NCBI GenBank assembly: GCA_034437795.1
Contig: DAOTTI010000180.1
Span: forward strand, 1-22,623
Origin: DAOTTI01 sp034437795
GTDB taxonomy: Bacteria > Chloroflexota > UBA11872 > UBA12225
Direction of reading: 5' to 3'
Length of the DNA stretch: 22,623 bases
Part shown: piece by piece, positions 14,766 to 21,900 of the stretch
Numbering within the stretch: position 1 is the first letter of the stretch
Layout: each line of letters begins with the position of its first letter
Program-made: the position numbers and the translations under genes
Notes under the pieces: generated by a model
What the model saw: the letters and a program-made list of their open reading frames with translations, nothing else
The model's database searches: none
Told to the model about the DNA's origin: nothing

Positions 14766-15233
14766 GTGCAGCAGGCCAGCGGCGCCAGGCTCAGCTTCAT
14801 CGCCTGTCGCGCTTGCGACCGCGCGGTGCGCCATCTTGCCCCCGCCACCGGCGGCGTGGCGCAGCTAGCCGTCGGCACCGCTCCCGCCGACATTGCCTCC
14901 AGCGTGCCTGGCGCTGATCCCGCAGACCCAACCGGCGCGGCGGAGGCGCAGGCGCTGCTCGGTGACCTGATCCACGAGTACCCCGACCCGTTGCAGGGCC
15001 CTGATGGCGCCGTCTATCTCGTACGCGTCCGTGGCACGCGTCGGACCGACGGCACCTGGATCGGCTGGCTCGAGTTCGCCGAGTAAGGCGGAACCCGTGT
15101 GCTGCGCACCAACAGCGAGACGTCGCAGCCAAACCGCCCCGCGCTCACGTACTGGGCCTCGCGCCTCCAACCGACGTACCTTGAAGGCGCCTTCCGGCGC
15201 GCGCTCCGGCTGCACCTGCTTCGCCTGCCATAA
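14766..15233 (+). pseudogene. Small conserved hypothetical protein broken by an in-frame TAA
   Basis: From GTG 14766 the frame encodes 106 residues ending in HEYPDPLQGPDGAVYLVRVR and then TDGTWIGWLEFAE, and stops at TAA 15084-15086. The same frame continues without a stop to 15233 as GGTRVLRTNSETSQPNRPALTYWASRLQPTYLEGAFRRALR. From memory, small bacterial proteins of unknown function have exactly this order (xYxVRVxGxxRxDGTWxGWLEF, then LRTxxETxQPxxxAxxYWAxxLxPxYLEGAxxRA), so both parts belong to one gene and the TAA is a nonsense mutation. The N-terminal 60 residues are not recognisable and the start is uncertain. Function unknown. A family B repeat block begins 55 bp downstream. Confidence 0.68.
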
Positions 15234-15287
15234 GCCGGAACAGGCAAGGCCCGCAGCACGCCACGCCCTACCCAGCATTCCCGCTCC

Positions 15288-15615
15288 CCCTGGCCCTCGT
15301 TCCCCCGCTCCGTGCCGGAACGGCGCCCCGTCGCCTCCGCGCATGCCCTCCTCGCTCCCTTCTCCCTGGCCCTCATCCCCGCTCCGCGCCGGAGCAGGGG
15401 CAGCGCGGCCATCGTGGGCACAGCCTCTCCCCATGGCCGTCGTTCCCTCGCTCCGTGTCGGAGCGGGGGCGGCGGGGCCAAGTCGCACGGTGGGGGCAGG
15501 GTAGGGGCAGGGGCGCGGCGCGGCCCTGCCGAAGGGGGTGACGTCCTCTTCCCGTGGCCGTTGTTCCCCCTCTCCGTGTCGGAGAGGGGGCCAGGGGGTG
15601 AGGTCCTCTCCCGGC
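15288..15615. repeat. Family B composite GC-rich repeat, copy 2 with extra partial units
   Basis: Most of the 496-bp gap 15234-15729 consists of this block. It starts with two partial units (GTTCCCCCGCTCCGTGCCGGA near 15300 and CCCCGCTCCGCGCCGGAG near 15378), then the full composite at about 15432-15602: CTCCGTGTCGGAGCGGGGGC, GCGGCGGGGCCAAGTCGCAC, GCCGAAGGGGGTG and the hairpin CCCCCTCTCCG (15566-15576) with CGGAGAGGGGG (15580-15590), followed by GCCAGGGGGTGAGG. No coding sequence is seen in the gap. The remaining bases before 15730 hold the ribosome-binding site of the next gene. Confidence 0.8.
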
Positions 15616-15729
15616 GCGGCCCCGAGTCCCCGCTTCAGGGCGGGGGGCAGCGAGGGGCGCGCTTGCCACAGCGCGCGCGCAAGCCGTAGCCTGTTCACGT
15701 TACTGAAAAGCTGACCGAGGAGGAGGGAC

Positions 15730-17130
15730 ATGAGCACCAGCACTGTAACCCGTCGCGCCATACTGGGCACGGCACTCGCCGCAGGCGTCGTGCCTGCCGT
15801 GGCGGCCTGCGGCCGCGCGGCGCCCGGCGCCGGCCCCGAGAGTGGCCAGGCCCGCAGCGGGCCGCCGGTCGAGATCACCTACCAGACTTTCTTCCCCCAG
15901 CAGCGCCTGGACGTGATGGCCCCCGGCTTCCGCATCTTCCAGGAGCAGCATCCCAACATCAAGCTGAACGTCGTCTACGCCGCTGACCATCGTGACAAGC
16001 TCAACACGCAGATCGCCGCCGATTCCGCCCCGGACCTCTTCATCCACGACGTCTGGAGCACGGCCAAGTACGTCGATGCCGGCGCCCTCATGGACCTCAC
16101 CGCCCGCTTGAAGGTGGATAAGATCGACCTGGCCCGCGACTACTACCTGATCGGCGTGGAGCAGTGGTGCGGCAAGACCTACGCCATCCCGTTCTACGTC
16201 ACGTCCATGCTGCTCGCCTACAACCGCGACTTGCTTCGCAAGTTCGGCGCCCCCGATCCCTGGGAGAAGTACAACGGCAAGTGGACCTGGGCCGAGTTCG
16301 TGGACGTCGCCCGCCTGGTGACCAGGCCGGCCGGCGGCGAGTATGCCCAGGGCACCTGGGGCCTAGCGGTCGACGGCAACGGCGTGGGCAACATCGACCG
16401 CAACCTCCAGATGTGGATGACCTCGAACGGGGGCGAGACCTATGATGTGGAGAAGATGCGCTACACGCTCGATGACCCCAAGACGATCGAAGCCTACGAG
16501 TTCCTGGTGAAGATGGTCCACGAGCACAAGGTCATGGTCGGCCCCGATGACTGGGGGCCCCTGGCCCAGCAGGCCCCCTCCAGCGAGCCGTTCATCAATG
16601 GGATCATCGGCTTCCGCCAGGAATCGACCGGGCGCCTGACACTCTACCACCAGCAGATCGGCAACAAGTTCGAGTGGGACGTGGTGCCGTACCCCACTGG
16701 CGGCAAGGCGCTGCCCTTCATCGGCCACTCTGATGCCGACACCACTCAGGTGTACGCTAAGACCAGGTATCCAGACCAGGCCTACACCGCCGCCAGGTTC
16801 CTCGGGGGCGAGGTGATGCAGAAGATCATGGGCGAGAACAAGCTCCTCATCCCAGGTCTCCGCAAGGCCGCGGAGGACAAGAACGCCTTCCTTAAGGCGC
16901 CACCCAGGCACATGGAGGCCTTCCTGGAGCCGCTCAGGACCGGCCTCTTCCGCACGTCCTTCTATCACTGGAACGGGCTCCAGGCCATCCGCCTGCAGGA
17001 CGAGCAGATGAGGCTGGCCATGAGCCGCCAGAAGACGCCTCGTGAGGCCATGCTGGAGGCCAACCGCCTCTCCAATGAGGTGGTCAAGTACGGCAACTGC
17101 CGGCAGGCCATCACCTGGAAGAAGCGCTAA
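15730..17130 (+). CDS. Extracellular solute-binding lipoprotein (ABC sugar transporter type, family 1)
   Basis: Substrate-binding component of a carbohydrate ABC importer, acting outside the membrane. The 466-residue product begins with a twin-arginine motif (TRRAIL, Arg8-Arg9), a hydrophobic stretch and a lipobox AVAAC (Cys27), so it is probably Tat-exported and lipid-anchored. The body has the family-1 pattern: ITYQTFFPQQRLDVMAPGF, FQEQHPNIKLNVVYA, APDLFIHDVWSTAKYVDAGA, YAIPFYVTSMLLAYNRDLLR, then a C-terminal lobe with GGKALPFIGHSDADTTQVYA and a repeated-unit region rich in Trp/Tyr. The start has a strong GAGGAGGAGGG site a few bases upstream. No permease or ATPase gene is in the window, so it must work with a transporter encoded elsewhere or be an orphan receptor. 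Substrate unknown. Confidence 0.92.
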   Translation: MSTSTVTRRAILGTALAAGVVPAVAACGRAAPGAGPESGQARSGPPVEITYQTFFPQQRLDVMAPGFRIFQEQHPNIKLNVVYAADHRDKLNTQIAADSAPDLFIHDVWSTAKYVDAGALMDLTARLKVDKIDLARDYYLIGVEQWCGKTYAIPFYVTSMLLAYNRDLLRKFGAPDPWEKYNGKWTWAEFVDVARLVTRPAGGEYAQGTWGLAVDGNGVGNIDRNLQMWMTSNGGETYDVEKMRYTLDDPKTIEAYEFLVKMVHEHKVMVGPDDWGPLAQQAPSSEPFINGIIGFRQESTGRLTLYHQQIGNKFEWDVVPYPTGGKALPFIGHSDADTTQVYAKTRYPDQAYTAARFLGGEVMQKIMGENKLLIPGLRKAAEDKNAFLKAPPRHMEAFLEPLRTGLFRTSFYHWNGLQAIRLQDEQMRLAMSRQKTPREAMLEANRLSNEVVKYGNCRQAITWKKR

Positions 17131-17152
17131 CCGGTGCCCCTCGGAGCGCATC

Positions 17153-17596
17153 ATGGCCGACGTGGTGGTGAAAAGCGTCAAGGGGCTGGCGCACGAGATC
17201 GTGGCGGGCAGGCACCGCTTCCTCAGCGACGAGCCGGCGGCGGCCGGCGGGACCGACGCCGGGCCCAACCCCTATGACCTGCTGCTCGCGGCCCTGGGCG
17301 CCTGCACGGCGATGACCCTGCGCCTCTACGCCGACCGCAAGCAATGGCCTCTGGAGGCCGTCGACGTGGCGCTCAGCCACAGCCGTAGCCACGCCGCCGA
17401 CGGCGCCCAGTGCGAGTCCGCCGACGCGCGCCTGGAAGTGATCTCGCGTCGGATCACGCTCCACGGCCCGCTCAGCGAACCGCAACGGCGCCGGCTGCTG
17501 GAGATTGCCGAGCGGTGCCCCGTGCACCGCACCTTGACCGGCCGGCTCCGGATCGAGACGGAGCTGGCCCCGCCGGCGATCACCCTGGGGGCATAG
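17153..17596 (+). CDS. OsmC/Ohr-family protein
   Basis: OsmC-family proteins reduce organic hydroperoxides through a pair of cysteines. The 147-residue product (from ATG 17153, CGGAG seven bases upstream) contains GPNPYDLLLAALGACTAMTL with Cys51 and ERCPVHRTL with Cys122, the two conserved redox cysteines, in the usual length. The N-terminal KSVKGLAHEIVAGRHRFLSDEP also fits. It starts 22 bp after the solute-binding protein stop on the same strand, so the two are probably cotranscribed. The functional link is unclear; oxidative-stress protection of an aerobe is the plain reading. Frames upstream of 17153 overlap the binding-protein gene and were not used. Confidence 0.92.
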   Translation: MADVVVKSVKGLAHEIVAGRHRFLSDEPAAAGGTDAGPNPYDLLLAALGACTAMTLRLYADRKQWPLEAVDVALSHSRSHAADGAQCESADARLEVISRRITLHGPLSEPQRRRLLEIAERCPVHRTLTGRLRIETELAPPAITLGA

Positions 17597-17667
17597 GCTG
17601 CGTGCTCTAGGGGCGCGCCCGGCCGCGGCTGTCGCGTTCTTGCTTCCTGTCTGAAAGTAATTCAGTT

Positions 17668-17723
17668 CCCTCTCCCGGTGGGAACGTAGAAGGTAATCAG
17701 TTCCCTCTCCCACCGGGAGAGGG
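17668..17723. repeat. Family A inverted repeat pair
   Basis: CCCTCTCCCGGTGGGA (17668-17683) is the exact reverse complement of TCCCACCGGGAGAGGG (17708-17723), a 16-bp perfect inverted repeat with a 24-nt spacer. In addition the right arm itself folds (CCCTCTCCC and GGGAGAGGG around ACC), and AGTTCCCTCTCCC occurs twice directly. It is followed by TGAGGGCACCGC, as after the enolase-family gene. Located between the OsmC gene and the lyase gene, where it may end the first transcript. Confidence 0.8.
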
Positions 17724-17820
17724 TGAGGGCACCGCTATCCAGGAGCACTCAGTGCACCCCCACGCCCCGGCGTGATCACCACTTGGGGGCCGGCACGTTA
17801 CCATCGAGTATTGGGGAGCG

Positions 17821-19662
17821 ATGCGACTGCCGCAGCCCAGTCCAGCCGATCTGGAGACCTGGCTACGCGCGGCCCCGGCCGGCTGGGCCCCGTTTCCTCC
17901 GGCCGACGACCGTAAAAAGTGGGATGCCGCCCTGGCCCGCCTGGGGCGGGACCGCGTGCAGGCCCTGATCGCACGCGCCGAAGAAGCGGCGCGGACGCCC
18001 GTGCCCCCGCTGCCGGCCACGCTCTGGCTGGAGTTCGAGCGCACGGGGCAGCGTGAAGGCTACCAGGAGCCCCAGTCGCGCCGACGCGCCATGCTCACCT
18101 TCCTGATGCTGGGCGAGTGCGCTGAGGCCAAAGGCCGCTTCCTCGATCCCATTCTGGACGTTGCCTGGGCCATCCTGGAAGAAAGTAGCTGGTGCATGCC
18201 CGCGCACCAGCCGCCCCTGGCCAACATGGAGCGTCCCGTGATCGATCTGCGGGCCGCGGAGACCGGCCTCGACCTGGCCGAGCTCGACTACGTCCTGGCC
18301 AGCCGGCTGCACCCTGCGCTCCGCGCGCGCATCCGCTATGAGATCAACCGGCGCCTCTTCGTCCCCTACCTGGCCCGCCACGACTTCTGGTGGATGTACA
18401 ACAGCGAGCGCCGCACCGTGAATAACTGGACCGCGGTGTGTACCGGTGGCGTCGCCGGAGCGGCCTGCTACCTGGAGCAGGACCCCGCCCGGCTGGCCGA
18501 TATCCTGGCCAAGGCCTGCCGGTCGCTCAGCGACTATCTGGACACCTTCGACCGCGATGGCGGCTCCACCGAAGGGCCGGGCTACTGGTCATACGGCTTC
18601 GGCTACTACACCCTCCTCGCCCAGCTCGTGGAGGTCCGTACGGCGGGAAAGGCGCGCTGGATGGAGCCGCCCATCATCCGCGAGATCGCCCAGTTCCCGC
18701 TGCGCACAATGATGAGCCCGGGCCATTACGTCAACTTCTCCGACTGCGATCCCGAGGTGCGCCTCATGCCGGGCCACCTGGCGTACCTGGCCCGCCGGCT
18801 CGACCTGCCCGCCCTGATGGCGCTGGCCCGTCGGCAGCCGGCAGGGGCGCGCGAGGGGCAGGTCGCCTGGGCGCTGCGCAGCCTCTTCTGGGCGCCAGAC
18901 CCCGTCCCGCCGGGCGATGCGGACCAGCCGCCGGTACCCAACGCCCACGACTTCTTCAGCGAGATGCACTGGATGATCGCGCGCGCCGACCCTGCCAGCC
19001 CCGACGGCCTGGTGCTGGCGGCCAAGGGCGGCCACAACGGCGAGATGCACAATCAGAACGACGTCGGCAACATCATCGTCCACGTCAATCAGGAGTCGGT
19101 CATCGCTGACATCGGCCGCGGGCGCTACACGCGCGACTACTTTGGCCCCCAGCGCTACGAGCACCTGGCCAGCTCGTCCCTGGGCCACTCCGTACCGGTG
19201 CCCAACGGCTGCGCGCAGGTCCAGGGTAAGCAATACGGGGCCAAGCTGCTGGCCCACCGCGCCGGGGATGAGCTTGATCTGCTTGAGCTGGACCTCAAGG
19301 GCGCCTACCCCGAGCAGGCCGACCTCGCCGCGCTGGTCCGCCGCGTGGCCCTGCACCGCGGCTCTTCCCCCTGGGTGGAGCTGCAGGACCAGGCCCGCTT
19401 TGCCTCCCGGCCCGGCACGTTGGAGAGCGTGCTGATCACCTTCGGCCAGGCGGCGGCTCCGGCCTCCGGCACGGTCCTGCTCAAGGGCGAACGGGCGGCC
19501 CTGGCGGTTGGCTACGACCCGAATGTGGTCACGCCGGAGATCGAGGTCGTCCCCGATGTGGACCTCGCCATCGGTCGCCGGGCGGTGACGCGCGTGCGGT
19601 TCATCGCCAAACCACAGCGGGAGGTGACGATACGACTGGAGATCCGGCCGACATCCCGCTAG
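17821..19662 (+). CDS. Heparinase II/III-like polysaccharide lyase
   Basis: Likely eliminase acting on uronic-acid-containing oligosaccharides. The 613-residue product has an N-terminal helical (alpha/alpha toroid) part with the conserved segments NNWTAVCTGG (about 201-210) and GGSTEGPGYWSYGFGYY (about 247-263), then a C-terminal beta-sandwich domain with KGGHNGEMHNQNDVGNIIV (about 402-420) followed by IADIGRGRYTRDYFGPQRYE. That His/Asn/Asp-rich block is the hallmark of the heparinase II/III C-terminal domain and carries probable metal or catalytic residues (His405, His410, Asp414). No signal peptide is seen, so it would act in the cytoplasm on imported oligosaccharides. The exact substrate is unknown. 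A GGGGAG lies directly upstream of the ATG. Confidence 0.88.
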   Translation: MRLPQPSPADLETWLRAAPAGWAPFPPADDRKKWDAALARLGRDRVQALIARAEEAARTPVPPLPATLWLEFERTGQREGYQEPQSRRRAMLTFLMLGECAEAKGRFLDPILDVAWAILEESSWCMPAHQPPLANMERPVIDLRAAETGLDLAELDYVLASRLHPALRARIRYEINRRLFVPYLARHDFWWMYNSERRTVNNWTAVCTGGVAGAACYLEQDPARLADILAKACRSLSDYLDTFDRDGGSTEGPGYWSYGFGYYTLLAQLVEVRTAGKARWMEPPIIREIAQFPLRTMMSPGHYVNFSDCDPEVRLMPGHLAYLARRLDLPALMALARRQPAGAREGQVAWALRSLFWAPDPVPPGDADQPPVPNAHDFFSEMHWMIARADPASPDGLVLAAKGGHNGEMHNQNDVGNIIVHVNQESVIADIGRGRYTRDYFGPQRYEHLASSSLGHSVPVPNGCAQVQGKQYGAKLLAHRAGDELDLLELDLKGAYPEQADLAALVRRVALHRGSSPWVELQDQARFASRPGTLESVLITFGQAAAPASGTVLLKGERAALAVGYDPNVVTPEIEVVPDVDLAIGRRAVTRVRFIAKPQREVTIRLEIRPTSR

Positions 19663-19721
19663 ACCCCAGCGGCTTTCCCGATCCCGGCCGGCCGCGGTTT
19701 TGCGCCCGCTGCGGCGCGCCG

Positions 19722-20219
19722 ATGGAGGAGCGGGAGCAGGGCGGCCGCCGGCGCCCGGTCTGCCCCCGCTGCGGCTGGGTCTACTACGCCAAGAACGCCA
19801 TTGGCGCGGCTATCCTGGTCGAGCGCGATGGGGAGATCCTGCTCGTCCAGCGCGCCCACCAGCCGTACCAGGGCTGGTGGATGCTGCCCGCCGGCTTCGT
19901 CGAGTACGGCGAGGACGCCGCGCGCACCGCGGTGCGCGAAGCGCAGGAGGAGTGCGGGCTCACCGTGGACCTGACCGGGGTGTTCGGCGTCTACTTCGGG
20001 ACAGACGATCCGCGTAACCCTTCCTACCTGATCGTCTACCACGCGCGCCCCGACCCGCCGGACGCTACCCCCGTGGCCGGCGACGACGCCAGCGCCGTGG
20101 CCTTCTTTCCCGCCGGCCGCCTGCCCGATCAGATCGCCTTCGAGGGCCACCGGCAGGCTCTTGCCGACTGGCAGCGCACAAAAGGCGAACGACCACCGCC
20201 CCACGGCACGCACTCATAG
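19722..20219 (+). CDS. NUDIX hydrolase with zinc ribbon; true start uncertain
   Basis: Hydrolase of nucleoside diphosphates linked to another group. From ATG 19722 the 165-residue product has CPRCGWVYY (Cys14, Cys17) and the complete NUDIX box, from Gly58 in AGFVEYGEDA through REAQEECGL (Glu64, Arg72-Glu73, Glu76-Glu77, Gly79). The open frame continues upstream of the ATG as DPSGFPDPGRPRFCARCGAPMEE, which adds the first Cys-x-x-Cys of a classical four-cysteine zinc ribbon, so the real protein probably starts earlier. Yet there is no ATG, GTG or TTG in frame back into the lyase gene; the only near-match is ATC 19653 with GGAG twelve bases upstream, overlapping the lyase stop. The 3' end overlaps the convergent HEPN remnant by a few bases. 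Confidence 0.88.
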   Translation: MEEREQGGRRRPVCPRCGWVYYAKNAIGAAILVERDGEILLVQRAHQPYQGWWMLPAGFVEYGEDAARTAVREAQEECGLTVDLTGVFGVYFGTDDPRNPSYLIVYHARPDPPDATPVAGDDASAVAFFPAGRLPDQIAFEGHRQALADWQRTKGERPPPHGTHS

Positions 20220-20495
20220 CGTAGACCGCACGATATCTAGATCCACGTCGAAGTCGGCGTGGATCAGCCTGTTGCGCATACCCGTGATCTGCCGCCACGG
20301 CACGTCCAGTCAGCGAGCGCGGGTTTCCGGCGACACCTTCGTCGCTGCCTCGCCAATGATCTCGATGCACTTGACCAGGGCCAACGCCAGCATCCGGTTC
20401 TGATCCGGGTCGGACCGCGACTTGCCGGCGGCGAAGCTGAAGGCCTCGTTGGTGGCATCCAGCATGTGGCGCAGGCGGCCGGCATCGTCCAGATC
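20214..20495 (-). pseudogene. HepT-like (DUF86) HEPN toxin remnant
   Basis: Read on the minus strand, the frame from 20495 gives LDDAGRLRHMLDATNEAF, then GKSRSDPDQNRMLALALVKC and IEIIGEAATKVSPETRAR, then an in-frame TGA (20310-20312), then LDVPWRQITGMRNRLIHADF and DVDLDIVRSTL and a stop at 20214-20216. This is a DUF86-type HEPN protein. Four defects are visible: no start codon (a TAG lies directly upstream at 20496-20498, where ATG seems to have lost its G), the internal TGA, Asp in place of the Tyr of the R-x4-H-x-Y motif (RNRLIHAD), and an early C-terminal end that runs into the NUDIX gene. It is the former partner of the MNT gene just upstream. Confidence 0.8.
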
Positions 20496-20550
20496 CTAGC
20501 TACGCTGTGTCAGCATCCTAGCTACGCTGTGTCAGCATCCTAGCTACGCT
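20493..20550. repeat. 22-bp tandem repeat (2.6 units) at the MNT/HEPN junction
   Basis: A 22-bp unit beginning ATCCTAGCTACGCTGTGTCA is repeated exactly at 20493-20514 and 20515-20536, and its first 14 bases again at 20537-20550. On the minus strand each unit contains TAGGATGCTGAC; the unit covers the end of the MNT gene (its TAG stop is 20518-20520) and the place where the HEPN gene should begin. Since 22 is not a multiple of three, the duplication changes the reading frame and the gene tail. Confidence 0.9.
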
Positions 20551-20901
20551 GCGGTAGGCTGGAGCCGCGGCCGCAGCCCGCTCCGGCTCCCGCGCTACCG
20601 CCGCGGCGTCGTAGAGCGGCTTCGCCGTCGCCAGCACCTCGTCGCGAAAGTAGCGCCTCAGGTCGTTCGGCGTACGCAGGTCCACCTTCCAGCCGAGTAG
20701 GTCCGAGCGTTCCGCCTCCATGCCGGCCAGGCCGAAGAAGCCGGGCACGCGCCCCGGCTCGAACTGCATCAGCATGTCCACATCGCTGTCGGGCCGGAAG
20801 TCCTCTCGAAGGATGGAACCGAACAGCGCCAGGCGGCGGATGTGATGACGCCGGCAGAACTCGGCGATGCGCCCGCGGTCGACCGCGATACGCTTCGGCA
20901 T
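20518..20901 (-). CDS. MNT-domain nucleotidyltransferase (MntA-like antitoxin), intact catalytic core
   Basis: Antitoxin-type nucleotidyltransferase that in known pairs AMPylates the HEPN toxin. The product from ATG 20901 (MPKRIAVDRGRIAEFCRRHH, 127 residues) has LALFGSILREDFRPDSDVDM, with the GS motif and both metal-binding Asp residues, followed by FFGLAGMEAERSDLLGWKVDL and LRRYFRDEVL, all typical of this family. A GTG at 20919 is an alternative start. The last residues (VARMLTQRS) come from the 22-bp tandem repeat, so the C-terminus has been altered. It lies 36 bp downstream of the mannonate-dehydratase-like gene on the same strand. Its toxin partner is broken, so the protein is either an orphan or on its way to loss. 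Confidence 0.85.
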   Translation of the reverse strand: MPKRIAVDRGRIAEFCRRHHIRRLALFGSILREDFRPDSDVDMLMQFEPGRVPGFFGLAGMEAERSDLLGWKVDLRTPNDLRRYFRDEVLATAKPLYDAAAVAREPERAAAAAPAYRSVARMLTQRS

Positions 20902-20937
20902 CTGTCTCACTAGCCGCACGGCGCGGCCGTCCCGAGC

Positions 20938-21900
20938 CTATGATGGGGCGACTTCAAGCGCCGCCAGCAGCGCCTTGACGTAGCCCACAGCGTAGGCCGA
21001 GGCCATGCCCTGGAAGGCGTTGTCCCCATCGTAGCGGGGCAGGTGGTCGATCTGCAGCCCCCCGTCGAACCCGACCGACTTGAGCGTCTGCAGGATGACG
21101 AACATGTTCTTGTCACCGTCGTGCAGCGCCACCTCCTCATAGCCCCCGTGGGTCGGGATGGTGCCCCGTACGTTCCGGAAGTGGGTGTGGAAGATCTTGC
21201 CCCGCCGGCCAAACGCCTTGATGTCCTCCACGATGTTGACCCCCGACTCCATGCGGGTGCCGATGCAGTAGAGCAGGCCGCTGTGTGTGCTGGGCACCGC
21301 GTCCAGGATCTTCGACCAGCGCCGCGGCGAGAACTCCGTCTCCGGCAGAGGCGGGTCGGACGGATGGATGATCAGCCGGATGTCGTACGCCTCGGCGATC
21401 GGCACCAGGCGCTCATACATTCGCACGCACCGCTCGAAATGGGCCTCCACGTCCACAACCAGCTCCAGGGGCTTGGCCGCGATGCTCTGGCGCATGACCT
21501 GCATGTCGAAGGCGTGCATGGTGTACCCGCCGCGGTGGACGCCTCTGACCGCGCCGCGGTAGCCGGGGTTCACGCCCAGGTGCACGGGCATGGACATGAA
21601 CGGCACGCCGGCCTTCCCCAGCGCCTCCAGCGTGCGGCACAGGTCGTCCAGCTCAGCCTCGCCGCCGGGCTCGCCCAGCAGAAACCGGCGGGGCGTGGGC
21701 GGCGCCACGCGGTAGACCCCCAATCCCCAGCGCCGCAGCCGGTCCAGCAGGGCGCGCATGCCCCGCTCGTCGGCGTAGCCTTGCTCCACCACGCCGGGCA
21801 CGTTGCGCTCGTTGTGGATGTCGAAGCCGTCGCACCCAATCTGGGCCGCGAACCGGACGTAGTCATCAGAGAGATCGCGCTCGCGCAGCAGGACCTTCAT
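20938..21900 (-). CDS. Mannonate dehydratase-like (UxuA-related) TIM-barrel protein
   Basis: Probable sugar-acid dehydratase or isomerase of the AP-endonuclease/xylose-isomerase-like TIM-barrel superfamily. The 320-residue product lines up in motif order with UxuA: IIHPSDPPLPE (about 177-187), GLLYCIGTRMESGVNIVEDI (Cys212), IFHTHFRNVRG (His238, His240), VALHDGDKNMF (about 258-267), LQIDHLPRYDGD (Asp285, His286) and the C-terminal GMASAYAVGYVKALLAAL. UxuA converts D-mannonate to 2-keto-3-deoxygluconate in glucuronate breakdown, which would agree with the lyase and dehydratase genes nearby. It is somewhat shorter than typical UxuA, so another substrate is possible. The start at 21900 is preceded by GTGAGGTG. 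Confidence 0.82.
   Translation of the reverse strand: MKVLLRERDLSDDYVRFAAQIGCDGFDIHNERNVPGVVEQGYADERGMRALLDRLRRWGLGVYRVAPPTPRRFLLGEPGGEAELDDLCRTLEALGKAGVPFMSMPVHLGVNPGYRGAVRGVHRGGYTMHAFDMQVMRQSIAAKPLELVVDVEAHFERCVRMYERLVPIAEAYDIRLIIHPSDPPLPETEFSPRRWSKILDAVPSTHSGLLYCIGTRMESGVNIVEDIKAFGRRGKIFHTHFRNVRGTIPTHGGYEEVALHDGDKNMFVILQTLKSVGFDGGLQIDHLPRYDGDNAFQGMASAYAVGYVKALLAALEVAPS

Noticed and set aside
2910..20312. UGA recoding (Trp, Gly or selenocysteine) as an explanation of the in-frame TGAs
   Set aside because: TGA is the normal stop of several clear genes here, Trp is written TGG throughout, the flanks show no selenocysteine-type hairpin that I can recognise, and the same pseudogenes also carry frameshifts or lost starts.
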